NCBI GenBank assembly: GCA_964440795.1
Contig: CAYTTQ010000006.1
Coordinates: 3,497-67,496 of the forward strand
From: C00003060 sp964440795
Lineage (GTDB): Bacteria > Desulfobacterota > Desulfobacteria > Desulfobacterales > C00003060
Direction: 5' to 3'
Length of the DNA: 64,000 nt
The notes under the pieces were generated by a model that ran no database searches, was not told where the DNA came from, and worked only from the letters and a program-made list of their open reading frames with translations. The position numbers and the translations under genes are program-made. This document shows positions 53,557 to 61,371 of this stretch, in pieces. Every line of letters starts with the position of its first letter. Position 1 is the stretch's first letter.

Positions 53557-54861
53557 ATGGACTTCGTTTTTGACATATCGCCGCTTGTAAAACTGGGCCT
53601 CGTATTCGTGCTGATCATCGTACTTATCCGGCAAAAGGTCTCTCTGGGAACGTCCTTGACCACAGGTGCAGTTGTAATGGGTCTCTGGTTTCGTTTGTCT
53701 CCGCTTGAAATCCTTGCCTCCCTGTTTGGTGCACTGACCTCTTCGGAAACGATTATCCTGTTTCTGGTGGTCACATTGATTCTCATTCTGAGCCATTCAC
53801 TGGAGAAAAGCGGACAGATGAAACGCTTATTGGCGTCATTTGCCGGCATCAGTCGTAATCCTCGCCTGAACCTGGCCCTCTTCCCGGCAATGATCGGCCT
53901 ACTCCCCATGCCCGGCGGTGCTATATTCTCCGCCCCTATGGTACATGAAATCAGCCGGGAGAAGAACCTCACCCCCCGACACAAGACGCTGATCAACTAT
54001 TGGTTTCGCCACATATGGGAGTTTTGCTGGCCCCTCTACCCCGGTGTGATTCTTACCTGCTCGCTATCCGGTATCGACCTGGCCACCTTCGTCGTCGCCC
54101 AGTTTCCGATGACCCTTCTCATGGCCACTGTCGGCTATTTTACCCAATTGAGATCTCTTCGCCTGGCAAAAGCATCGAAACCGGTAGACCCGAATGCGAA
54201 TCGAAGCGATTTTTTTATTGAACTAACGCCCATCCTTATTGTCATCGGCGGGGGGATCATCCTCGGAACCATTGTTCACCTCATGGGGAACTATTGGCCG
54301 GTATTTCGGTCGGTTCGAAAGGAAGTCTCTTTAATTGCAGCATTGCTGATCAGCATCGTTTGGGTATGGCGATATAACCGAATGGCCGGGAATCAAATCA
54401 AGCAGATTTTCCTAAACAAAAACCTCGCTTCCATGATCTTCATGATTGCCGGTATCATGATCTTCCAGGGCGTACTGGAAGACAGCCGTGCCGTAACGGA
54501 TATCAGTCAAAGCCTCACCGCAGCCAGGGTTCCCGTCGTTTTGGTCATCGTGATACTCCCCTTTTTGGTGGGCACCATTACGGGGATCACCGTTGCTTTT
54601 GTCGGCGCCACGTTTCCTATTGTCCTGTCTCTCATCGCGAACTCACCCATGGCCGACGCGCTTCTGGCTTATACGGTCCTGGCGTTTTGTTCCGGTTACT
54701 TGGGCGTTCTGCTTTCTCCCCTTCACGTCTGTTTGATTTTGACGTGTGAGTACTTTCATACCGCACTCATTCATATCTATCGCAGGCTCTGGTTGCCCGC
54801 CGCCGTAGTCGCCCTGGGCGGTTTCATTTCGTTCTGGGTTCTTCACTTCATCTTTGGTTGA
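53557..54861 (+). CDS. DUF401 family membrane protein (permease-like)
   Basis: 434 residues with about ten hydrophobic helices. LLPMPGGAIFSAPMVHEI near residue 112 and HVCLILTCEYFHTALIHIYRR near 390 are characteristic of DUF401, an ion-transporter-superfamily relative of GntP-type permeases. The two halves each contain a re-entrant-like glycine/proline turn, consistent with a secondary transporter. No transport substrate is known. It stands alone, followed by a 209-bp gap and the convergent mutY gene. Confidence 0.88.
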   Translation: MDFVFDISPLVKLGLVFVLIIVLIRQKVSLGTSLTTGAVVMGLWFRLSPLEILASLFGALTSSETIILFLVVTLILILSHSLEKSGQMKRLLASFAGISRNPRLNLALFPAMIGLLPMPGGAIFSAPMVHEISREKNLTPRHKTLINYWFRHIWEFCWPLYPGVILTCSLSGIDLATFVVAQFPMTLLMATVGYFTQLRSLRLAKASKPVDPNANRSDFFIELTPILIVIGGGIILGTIVHLMGNYWPVFRSVRKEVSLIAALLISIVWVWRYNRMAGNQIKQIFLNKNLASMIFMIAGIMIFQGVLEDSRAVTDISQSLTAARVPVVLVIVILPFLVGTITGITVAFVGATFPIVLSLIANSPMADALLAYTVLAFCSGYLGVLLSPLHVCLILTCEYFHTALIHIYRRLWLPAAVVALGGFISFWVLHFIFG

Positions 54862-55070
54862 ATCTAAAAAAGAAACCAGCGGGGTCCTCTTTTTCAATAG
54901 ATTACTGACCGGACTCTGGTCAGCCCGCCGTAGCAACCAACCAAGATCGCGATAAAAAACCGAAAAAGCACCATATGGATAGATTACATAGGACTACTCG
55001 GAATGATGGCCAGGCCATGAACGGGTGGCGTTGTCTCATGCAGAAATGACACTGATTTTCCACTTCAGCA

Positions 55071-56153
55071 TTAGCGAAAAGTACTATTGAGAAGTAATGG
55101 GATAAACTTGAGGTTGGCTTTCGGAAATGGGTAGCGGGGCAGGTCTTTTACTCGGATCCAGCGAAAGGCCTCGGGACCCTTCAAGCGGACCCTGCCGGAC
55201 ACGTATCGACAACAGAAGACGTCCATTTCAATTCGAAAGTGGGTATACGCATGTTTGACCCGGGTAAGGTATGAATCAACTTCCGCCAAGATACCCGTTT
55301 CTTCCCGGATCTCTCGAATGCACGCCGCATGAACGTCTTCGCCTTCTTTCACCTTCCCACCGGGAAACTCCCACAATCCCCCCAGGAGCCCTTCCGGCTT
55401 GCGGCGGGTAATGAGGACTTTTCCATCCTTTCGAACAACACCTGCAGCAATATGATAGGTAGGAACCGGTTTTCGGGCAATCCGCTTCGGGTATTCCGAT
55501 ACAGCGTCCATTTCGTGCGCACGACAATACCGACGCAGGCAACAGCGCACACATACAGGATTCGAGGGCTTACATACCAGGGCTCCCAGCTCCATAATCG
55601 CCTGATTGAAGACCCCCGAATTTGCTTCACCCATGAACCCGGTCGCCACCGTTTTGAAGGCTTTATAGGATCCCCCCGAATTTACTGGATCTTCCATCAG
55701 AAACAGCCGAGACAGAACCCGCTTCACATTGCCGTCTACCACTGCGTACGCACGACCAAAAGCAATACTCAAAACCGCTGCGGCAATGTAATCACCGACG
55801 CCGGGAAGTTTCTTCATTTCTTCCCAGTCCCCCGGCAACCTCCCTCCATAAGCCGTGGAGACTATTTGTGCGGCTTTGTGGAGATTTCTCGCTCGGGCAT
55901 AATACCCCAGCCCTTCCCAGGCCTTAAGCACACGCCCCGCGTCGGCGCGGGCCAGATCTTCCACTGTGGGAAAAAGTGTAAGAAAGCGTTGATAGTACGG
56001 AAGGACGGTCCTCACCTGTGTTTGTTGCAACATCACTTCGGAGACCCAAATGCGGTAGGGGTCATCCGTTTCACGCCACGGCAGAGGTCGGTGATGGGCG
56101 GCGTACCACGCCATTAATCGGCGTCTCATGGGCCGAGTATTCGTCACAGTCAC
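55071..56153 (-). CDS. mutY: A/G-specific adenine glycosylase MutY
   Basis: Removes adenine opposite 8-oxoguanine. The catalytic Glu is in SEVMLQQTQV, the helix-hairpin-helix is LPGVGDYIAAAVLS, the catalytic Asp is in VVDGNVKRVL and the Fe-S ligands are C-X6-C-X2-C-X5-C near 198-214. The C-terminal NUDIX-like domain recognises 8-oxoG and here retains a complete Nudix-type box (GGKVKEGEDVHAACIREIREETG read across). 360 residues, normal. The start codon appears to be GTG at 56153, 11 bp after the pcm stop, so the two genes are probably co-transcribed. Confidence 0.95.
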   Translation of the reverse strand: MTVTNTRPMRRRLMAWYAAHHRPLPWRETDDPYRIWVSEVMLQQTQVRTVLPYYQRFLTLFPTVEDLARADAGRVLKAWEGLGYYARARNLHKAAQIVSTAYGGRLPGDWEEMKKLPGVGDYIAAAVLSIAFGRAYAVVDGNVKRVLSRLFLMEDPVNSGGSYKAFKTVATGFMGEANSGVFNQAIMELGALVCKPSNPVCVRCCLRRYCRAHEMDAVSEYPKRIARKPVPTYHIAAGVVRKDGKVLITRRKPEGLLGGLWEFPGGKVKEGEDVHAACIREIREETGILAEVDSYLTRVKHAYTHFRIEMDVFCCRYVSGRVRLKGPEAFRWIRVKDLPRYPFPKANLKFIPLLLNSTFR

Positions 56154-56163
56154 TTATCCAAGC

Positions 56164-56892
56164 TCAATACGTGGTCCCGTCCTTTTTGAGCATCGGGACG
56201 AATCTGACCGGTGCGATCGTGCGTTTGTCCCACTCCCCGTCCGTTTTCGTCAACACCACCAGCTTTTGGAATGACCCCGCACCGACAGGAATGACCAGCC
56301 TTCCTCCCTCTGCCAGTTGGTCTTTCAAAGGTTTTGGGATATCCGCCGGCGCACAGGTGACAATGATCCCGTCAAAGGGACTGTGTTCCGGCCATCCTTT
56401 GTATCCGTCGCCGATCTTGACATGAACGTTGCCATATCCCGATTCCGACAACAGATCCTTGGCTCGTCTACCCAGTACTTCATTGATTTCGATCGTATAC
56501 ACGTGATCACAAATTTGCGCCAAAACCGCCGCCTGATACCCCGAACCGGTCCCCACCTCCAGGACCTTTTCATCCTTTTCCAGGTCCAGCGCATCGGTCA
56601 TGAGGGCCACGATGTAGGGCTGGGAAATGGTTTGGCCTTCCCTGATCGGCAGCGGAGAATCCGTGTAAGCCCGGTGACGCCATTGGCTGGGAACAAAACG
56701 ATGCCTTTCAACCGCTTGCATGGCCGCCAACACATCCGGATCTTTTACGCCACGTTTTTCAATCTGCTCGCGCACCATCCTGTCTCGCTGCTTGGCAAAA
56801 TCGCCGGATTTGCCCCCATCTGCCCAACAGGTAGCGGCGCAAAGAAAAACAAAGGCACCCAATATCCACGAATGGCTATACCGTCGTTTCAT
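56164..56892 (-). CDS. pcm: Protein-L-isoaspartate O-methyltransferase with signal peptide
   Basis: Methylates isoaspartyl residues to start protein repair. Family motifs are ISQPYIVALMTDAL, the SAM-binding LEVGTGSGYQAAVLA and FDGIIVTCAPADIP. The N-terminus MKRRYSHSWILGAFVFLC followed by AATCWA is a convincing Sec signal peptide, so the mature enzyme should be periplasmic, where SAM supply is unclear. Cytosolic Pcm normally starts near the MVREQI block, so the first 30 residues are extra. The ATG at 56892 has GAGGAGG upstream; an ATG five codons earlier has none. Confidence 0.92.
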   Translation of the reverse strand: MKRRYSHSWILGAFVFLCAATCWADGGKSGDFAKQRDRMVREQIEKRGVKDPDVLAAMQAVERHRFVPSQWRHRAYTDSPLPIREGQTISQPYIVALMTDALDLEKDEKVLEVGTGSGYQAAVLAQICDHVYTIEINEVLGRRAKDLLSESGYGNVHVKIGDGYKGWPEHSPFDGIIVTCAPADIPKPLKDQLAEGGRLVIPVGAGSFQKLVVLTKTDGEWDKRTIAPVRFVPMLKKDGTTY

Positions 56893-56930
56893 CAGACCTC
56901 CTCGCAACTTACCCTATCCTACGTGTATCA

Positions 56931-57000
56931 ACTTTTTGAAATCGTAACAGGTTCAGGACGGTCTCAGATTTCAATGGGGCTAACTGTTTGAAGCCGTTAG
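56931..57000. repeat. Dispersed palindromic repeat, truncated second copy
   Basis: 70 bp matching 17054-17123 at about 61 positions, same orientation, lying between pcm and the AAA ATPase gene. The left arm (56958-56983) is kept, but the right arm of the palindrome is absent. Confidence 0.8.
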
Positions 57001-57005
57001 AGTCC

Positions 57006-57722
57006 CTAACCCTTCTTCTTTCGATCTTCAAGGAATGCCTTATAGATCCGGTAATGATCCGTTTCCTCGTAGGCAATCGGGCAAACAGGCACCGTATCGA
57101 AATTATAAATCTTGGCCCCGGGACAGGCCAGCAAAATAGGAGAGTGACTGGCCACAATGAACTGGGCATTGCCGTTTTCGCCGTTCGTCTTGAAAATTTC
57201 AAGCAACTCCAGTTGACTCTTCGGGGACAAGGCCGTTTCCGGTTCATCGAGCAAATAGAGACCTTTTATTTGATAGCGATTGCGAAAATAGGACATCAGA
57301 GATTCGCCATGGGACTGAGACAACAAGGATTTCCCACCGTAATATTTCAACTGCCCCGGGTCGGATACCGCCCAAGCATCCACAATCTTGGCAAAATCCC
57401 TGAACACATCGGAACCGAAAAACGACCCGGCCACAGGCCCGTCAACCCATTCAACACGCATATATTTGTACAAGAGACCCTCGACAGGGCTCGCATGGTA
57501 CCGTGCGGCGCCCTCGGCCTGCCAAATGTGAATACCGCAGGCACGAGCCACCGCTTCCAGCAGGGTGGACTTCCCACTACCATTCTCCCCTACAAAACAG
57601 GTCACAGGGGTATCCAGGATCACAGACGGCGAGTCTTGAAAAATGGGCAGTGTAAACGGGTAATGCTTCACCGTGGGAAATCTCTCAGATGACAATGTAA
57701 TGCGTTTAAGATGGACAGACAC
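57006..57722 (-). CDS. AAA family ATPase (ABC-like, SMC/RecF-type fold)
   Basis: 238-residue ABC-fold ATPase. Walker A GENGSGKST is at residues 45-53, a signature-like LLSQSHGESLMSYF near 130, Walker B LYLLDEPETALSP near 155 and the switch His in FIVASHSPILLACPG. This is the compact AAA_21/AAA_23 type found alone or in overcoming-lysogenisation-type systems; no nuclease partner is adjacent. GTG start with AGGAGG upstream. The function is not known; soluble, no membrane domain. Confidence 0.88.
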   Translation of the reverse strand: MSVHLKRITLSSERFPTVKHYPFTLPIFQDSPSVILDTPVTCFVGENGSGKSTLLEAVARACGIHIWQAEGAARYHASPVEGLLYKYMRVEWVDGPVAGSFFGSDVFRDFAKIVDAWAVSDPGQLKYYGGKSLLSQSHGESLMSYFRNRYQIKGLYLLDEPETALSPKSQLELLEIFKTNGENGNAQFIVASHSPILLACPGAKIYNFDTVPVCPIAYEETDHYRIYKAFLEDRKKKG

Positions 57723-58140
57723 GGATCCTCCTGAATTTATAACACAATCGCTATGATTAAGACTAACAACAAAATTGCTATGCTACCACAGATTGGCAAC
57801 CAAAACCATCCGCTCGGCAAATCCCGACAAATCCCGATTAAGCAGAACGGAAATCTGACCACTTTTGTCCGCGCTTGATGCTCCCACAGGTTTTCACCTT
57901 TATCGACTGAACACCGTGAACAGAAAAGCACCTTCCAGAAATTGATTAAAACGCCACACCGTGAAAAAACCGCTTTATTTTTCAAATAAAACATGATAAG
58001 TGCAGCGCGCTAAGGGCTTGTGGAACAAAAACTTCACACAACCGACACAGGGATTCGGCTGGCCCGATCCTGAAACAGGAAGAAAAGACAAGCCATTTTG
58101 AACACTTAGGAAATAAATCCCAGAGGAGGAATTTTTTCGT
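57723..58140. other. Intergenic region between the divergent AAA ATPase and DASS genes
   Basis: 418 bp holding the start regions of both genes. Features seen are a 10-bp tandem duplication (CAAATCCCGA type) near 57818-57838 and a short AT hairpin TTTATTT/AAATAAA at 57974-57990. No consensus promoter was found by eye, and no RNA gene is evident. Confidence 0.5.
57737..57994 (-). CDS. Doubtful small tail-anchored membrane protein
   Basis: An 85-codon frame directly upstream of the AAA ATPase gene, ending in a single strongly hydrophobic segment of about 20 residues. No ribosome site precedes its ATG, and its middle is Cys- and Trp-rich without family resemblance. The position 14 bp before the AAA gene is the only argument for it. 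Confidence 0.15.
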   Translation of the reverse strand: MFYLKNKAVFSRCGVLINFWKVLFCSRCSVDKGENLWEHQARTKVVRFPFCLIGICRDLPSGWFWLPICGSIAILLLVLIIAIVL

Positions 58141-59748
58141 ATGAGTCATGAAATTGAAGACGTAGGGGGAGGCGGGATTCTCGCCAAAAAGCCATTATGG
58201 ATCGGTTTGGGAGCCGCCATCTTTATTTTGGTCGGCTTCATTTTACCTACGCCGCAAAGCGTGGTCGAAATCGTTGAGAAATACGGGTTCGCCCAGAAGA
58301 TGATCGATTGGGAAGTCGCCCACGACGTGCAAGGCGCGGCCGATAAGGCGATGACCGTCTTGGGAATCATCCCGATGGCGATCATCTATTTTGCCACCGA
58401 GGCCTTACCTATTGGTCTCACCGGCATATTGATGCCCACGCTGGCCTATTTTCTCCATCTACTTCCCCGGAGCATGATTGGAAAGACCTTCGCAGGGGAC
58501 GCCCCCATGTTCCTGCTCGGGGTTTTGGCCATGGGGGTGGCGGTGGTCGATGTGGGATTGCATAAGCGACTCGCCAGTTGGCTCCTGGGGTGGACCAAAG
58601 GGTTTCTGGTGCCTATTGTTGTTTTGTGTATCAGTATGTCCGTGGTCGGGTCCTTTATCTCCGCCCATGCCATGTGCGCCTTCATGACCCCGGTAATGGC
58701 GGCGGTCTATTTTGGCGCGGTATCGGCAAAAAGTAAGGGTGGATCGGTCGAACACGATCCCGCCCTTGCCAAATTCCTGATGTTTACCCTCTGTTTCGCC
58801 TTGAACGTGGGGGGCGTCGGGTCTCCGGCTGCGGGAGGCCGTAACGTCATCATGATGGGGTTTTGGAGCGAATATAATGTACCTATGGACTTTTTTACCT
58901 GGATGAAATACGGTTTGCCGCTCGTTCCCGTGCTGGGCATCCTGGTGGCCGTTTACATGTTGGTTCTTTTCGGCAGAAACCTCAGAACCAAGGATCTCAC
59001 GCCCGGTCTCGCCGCCATCAAGGACGAAACCCGCAAGATGGGTAAGATGACCTATCCGGAATATGTAACCTTCGGAATGCTTCTCTTGATCTTGGCACTC
59101 TGGATCATCGGCGGGGAAGAACTCGGCCTCGGGGGTCCATCCCTTCTTGCCCTCTTGATCCCCGTGGTATTTAAGACCACGGACTGGAAAAAGATATTGA
59201 ACGGCATCTCCTGGGATGCCTGGTTTATGTATTGCGGCGCCCTCACCCTGGGTGCCCTGCTCAAAGAAAGTGGGGCGGCCATGTGGTTGGCCAAGTCCTT
59301 TTTAAATATCCTCGGCTCGGTCGGCATGGATCAGGGGTTCGGCCTTTGGGTCGGCCTGTCCGGTTTGTCCGGATTGATGACCAACTTCATGTCGGATGCC
59401 GGAACCACCGCCCTACTCGGCCCCATTGTCATCCCCATGGGTATCATGACCGGCGTCGCCGGAGAACCCTGGGCAGTGGGATTGGCCGTCGCCTTTGCCA
59501 CCTCTTTCGCCCATTTTCTTATTGTGGGTACCCCGAATAATGCCATTGTTTACGGACTCGGTGTTTATCCCGACAGTGGCGAGAAGATGATTCACCCTAT
59601 GGATTTTGTCAAATACGGGTTTTTCCTTTTTGTGCTTTGCATGGCTGTCGTATGGGTGGTCGGATTTTTGGGCGTTTATAACTTCGTGGGCTTTCCCGAA
59701 GAAGTTTTGGGAACGGCCCAACAGGTATTGCAAGCCGGGACTCAATAG
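58141..59748 (+). CDS. SLC13/DASS family sodium-coupled anion permease
   Basis: 535-residue secondary transporter with 11-13 hydrophobic helices. ATEALPIGLTGILMP near residue 83 and the two half-repeats with ITF-type loops (residues near 220-240: GVGSPAAGGRNVIM; near 455: FAHFLIVGTPNNAIVYGLG) mark the DASS family (dicarboxylate, citrate or sulfate). AGGAGG precedes the ATG. It is the first of a plus-strand set with a zinc-ribbon protein, a CBS protein and, after a terminator, a Yip1 protein and a PEP-synthase relative. Substrate is not determined; C4-dicarboxylate or sulfate would both suit a sulfate-reducer-like host. Confidence 0.92.
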   Translation: MSHEIEDVGGGGILAKKPLWIGLGAAIFILVGFILPTPQSVVEIVEKYGFAQKMIDWEVAHDVQGAADKAMTVLGIIPMAIIYFATEALPIGLTGILMPTLAYFLHLLPRSMIGKTFAGDAPMFLLGVLAMGVAVVDVGLHKRLASWLLGWTKGFLVPIVVLCISMSVVGSFISAHAMCAFMTPVMAAVYFGAVSAKSKGGSVEHDPALAKFLMFTLCFALNVGGVGSPAAGGRNVIMMGFWSEYNVPMDFFTWMKYGLPLVPVLGILVAVYMLVLFGRNLRTKDLTPGLAAIKDETRKMGKMTYPEYVTFGMLLLILALWIIGGEELGLGGPSLLALLIPVVFKTTDWKKILNGISWDAWFMYCGALTLGALLKESGAAMWLAKSFLNILGSVGMDQGFGLWVGLSGLSGLMTNFMSDAGTTALLGPIVIPMGIMTGVAGEPWAVGLAVAFATSFAHFLIVGTPNNAIVYGLGVYPDSGEKMIHPMDFVKYGFFLFVLCMAVVWVVGFLGVYNFVGFPEEVLGTAQQVLQAGTQ

Positions 59749-59787
59749 TCCTTGAAATCATAGGCTTATTTAACTAAGGAGGATGTC

Positions 59788-60081
59788 ATGCCCGAATGTA
59801 AAAAATGTAATAAAAGAGGCCTTTTCCTCAAGATTGAAGGAGATACCGGTCTTTGCCTAGCCTGCAACGAAACATTTGCCAAAGAGGGCAAGGATCTCAC
59901 CCAGAAGATCATGGATGCCAAGACCAAAGTGAGTGCAGCAACGGATCCTCAAGAGAAGGCAAGCGCCGCCAAGGATATCGAAAAGTACGGCAATGAGTTG
60001 CTGGCTTTACACCGATCGTATAACCTGCAGCCCAGTCAGGAACTATTGGATTTGATCGAAACCTATAAGAATATGGCATAG
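59788..60081 (+). CDS. Small zinc-ribbon protein
   Basis: 97 residues. The N-terminal CKKC (residues 4-7) and CLAC near 28 form a treble-clef or ribbon-like zinc site. The rest (about 40-97) is a helical hairpin with lysine- and glutamate-rich helices. GGAGG precedes the ATG. No family identified. It sits between the DASS permease and the CBS protein, all with short gaps, suggesting a shared transcript. Confidence 0.8.
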   Translation: MPECKKCNKRGLFLKIEGDTGLCLACNETFAKEGKDLTQKIMDAKTKVSAATDPQEKASAAKDIEKYGNELLALHRSYNLQPSQELLDLIETYKNMA

Positions 60082-60143
60082 CCTTTTTCGGGGCGGGCCC
60101 TTGACTCTGGCAAGGGGCGTCCTTAAACAAGCGAGGAGGAAAT

Positions 60144-60617
60144 ATGGAGAGAAAGAAAGTAAAGGACTTAGTAGTCCCCTTAAGCGATTATCCCCACCTG
60201 CCGTATTGGGGAACCTTAAAGGAAGCAATCATGCAGCTGCGGGTCGCCTATGAAACGGGCCACCACACTGTCCTGGTGTTCGACGAGTCGTATAAACTTG
60301 TGGGCATGCTCTTTGAAAGCGACATTCTTAAAGGGATCGAGCCTAAGTTCGCCCGGCACTATGAAGAAGGTGTTCCCATCATGTGGGATGAGTTGCTGGA
60401 CAGCGGGCTCGAAAAACAGCTCCAACGGCCTATTAAAGAGTACATGTCCCAGGTGAAGGCCAAGATCGATGGGGAAGACAAAATTTTGAAGGCCTCGCAC
60501 ATTATGGTCAATGAATGTGTCTACTTGTTGCCGGTCATGGAGGGCGACAAACTGATCGGTGTGATCCGTATGGGAGACCTGTTTCAGGAAATCACCAAGG
60601 TCATATTGGAGACGTAA
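60144..60617 (+). CDS. CBS-domain pair protein
   Basis: 157 residues made almost entirely of two CBS motifs (about 10-65 and 95-150), with TVLVFDESYKLVGMLFESDIL and YLLPVMEGDKLIGVIRMGDLF as their end strands and helices. Such stand-alone Bateman modules bind adenine nucleotides and regulate a partner. GAGGAGG precedes the start. The gene closes the DASS unit and is followed by a strong terminator. It may report energy state to the transporter; this is inference from position. Confidence 0.9.
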   Translation: MERKKVKDLVVPLSDYPHLPYWGTLKEAIMQLRVAYETGHHTVLVFDESYKLVGMLFESDILKGIEPKFARHYEEGVPIMWDELLDSGLEKQLQRPIKEYMSQVKAKIDGEDKILKASHIMVNECVYLLPVMEGDKLIGVIRMGDLFQEITKVILET

Positions 60618-60660
60618 ATTTCATCGTCATAGGAGCGTTTTTTGTCATCAAACCTTTTCA

Positions 60661-60708
60661 AGCCCTGCCCGGTCCATCGTTGTAACAAAGACCAGGCAGG
60701 GCTTTTTG
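60661..60708 (+). terminator. Strong intrinsic terminator after the CBS gene
   Basis: AGCCCTGCC (60661-60669) pairs with GGCAGGGCT (60695-60703), extended by GGTC/GACC, and is followed by TTTTGTTTG. It ends the DASS-zinc ribbon-CBS transcript. Confidence 0.9.
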
Positions 60709-60737
60709 TTTGTGTTTGATTAGGGCTTAATAATACC

Positions 60738-61298
60738 ATGTCTTTCCCCCAACCCAACAAACCAACCGGCCCTGAGCCGGGCGCTTTTTTGGCGAGCTTT
60801 TTCGGCACTGCGAAGACCGTCTTGTTTTCCCCCCAGGCGTTTTATGCCGCCGCCAAAAACATGTATGGATTTCGCTCCCCATTTATATTTCTTTTAGGCT
60901 GCGTGACCATTCATACGGTGTTTGTCGCCTTGACATTACGCAATGCTGCAGTGATACTGTTTAGTCTGTTCAACGGACTAGTCATGCCCTTTGCCACAGC
61001 GGCGCTCCTTTTCCTTGTTCTGACGCGACATTTCAATACCTCAGGCACCTACGAACAGGCCTATCGGGTAGTTGCCTATTCCTCGGCAACGGCACTGGTG
61101 TCTTGGATTCCATTGGCCGGTTTCGTGGTGGAACTTTACCGAATCGTTATTATCGCCATTGGGCTCCGCTGTCTATTTTCCGTGAAAACGTCACAGGCCG
61201 TCGTCGCCATTGCGATCGTCGTTTTTGTTTACATTGCCGTCTTCAGTCTTTTGGGGCACTTCATCGGTCCCACTAACCCGACGGCAGGTATGAGTTGA
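60738..61298 (+). CDS. YIP1 family membrane protein
   Basis: 186 residues with five hydrophobic helices, a Yip1 domain. A short proline-rich start (PQPNKPTGPEPGAF) is followed by FFGTAKTVLFSPQAFYAAA, the usual opening of bacterial Yip1 proteins, and EQAYRVVAYSSATALVSWIPLAG. Bacterial Yip1 proteins are of unknown role. It starts after the terminator and 73 bp before the PEP-synthase-like gene. Confidence 0.85.
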   Translation: MSFPQPNKPTGPEPGAFLASFFGTAKTVLFSPQAFYAAAKNMYGFRSPFIFLLGCVTIHTVFVALTLRNAAVILFSLFNGLVMPFATAALLFLVLTRHFNTSGTYEQAYRVVAYSSATALVSWIPLAGFVVELYRIVIIAIGLRCLFSVKTSQAVVAIAIVVFVYIAVFSLLGHFIGPTNPTAGMS

Positions 61299-61371
61299 TT
61301 GAACTCCCCGTTGCACCCCGGGTGTTTTTCTTCATTCGCACTACGCGCTATAATTGCTATGATATAGACTT

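Noticed and set aside
57737..57994. Small membrane protein gene upstream of the AAA ATPase as a firm call
   Set aside because: No ribosome site and no family resemblance; kept only as a low-confidence feature.
61349..61354. TATAAT directly before the PEP-synthase-like gene as a complete promoter
   Set aside because: The -10 is perfect but no acceptable -35 is present at 16-18 bp, so it is mentioned only in the gene entry.
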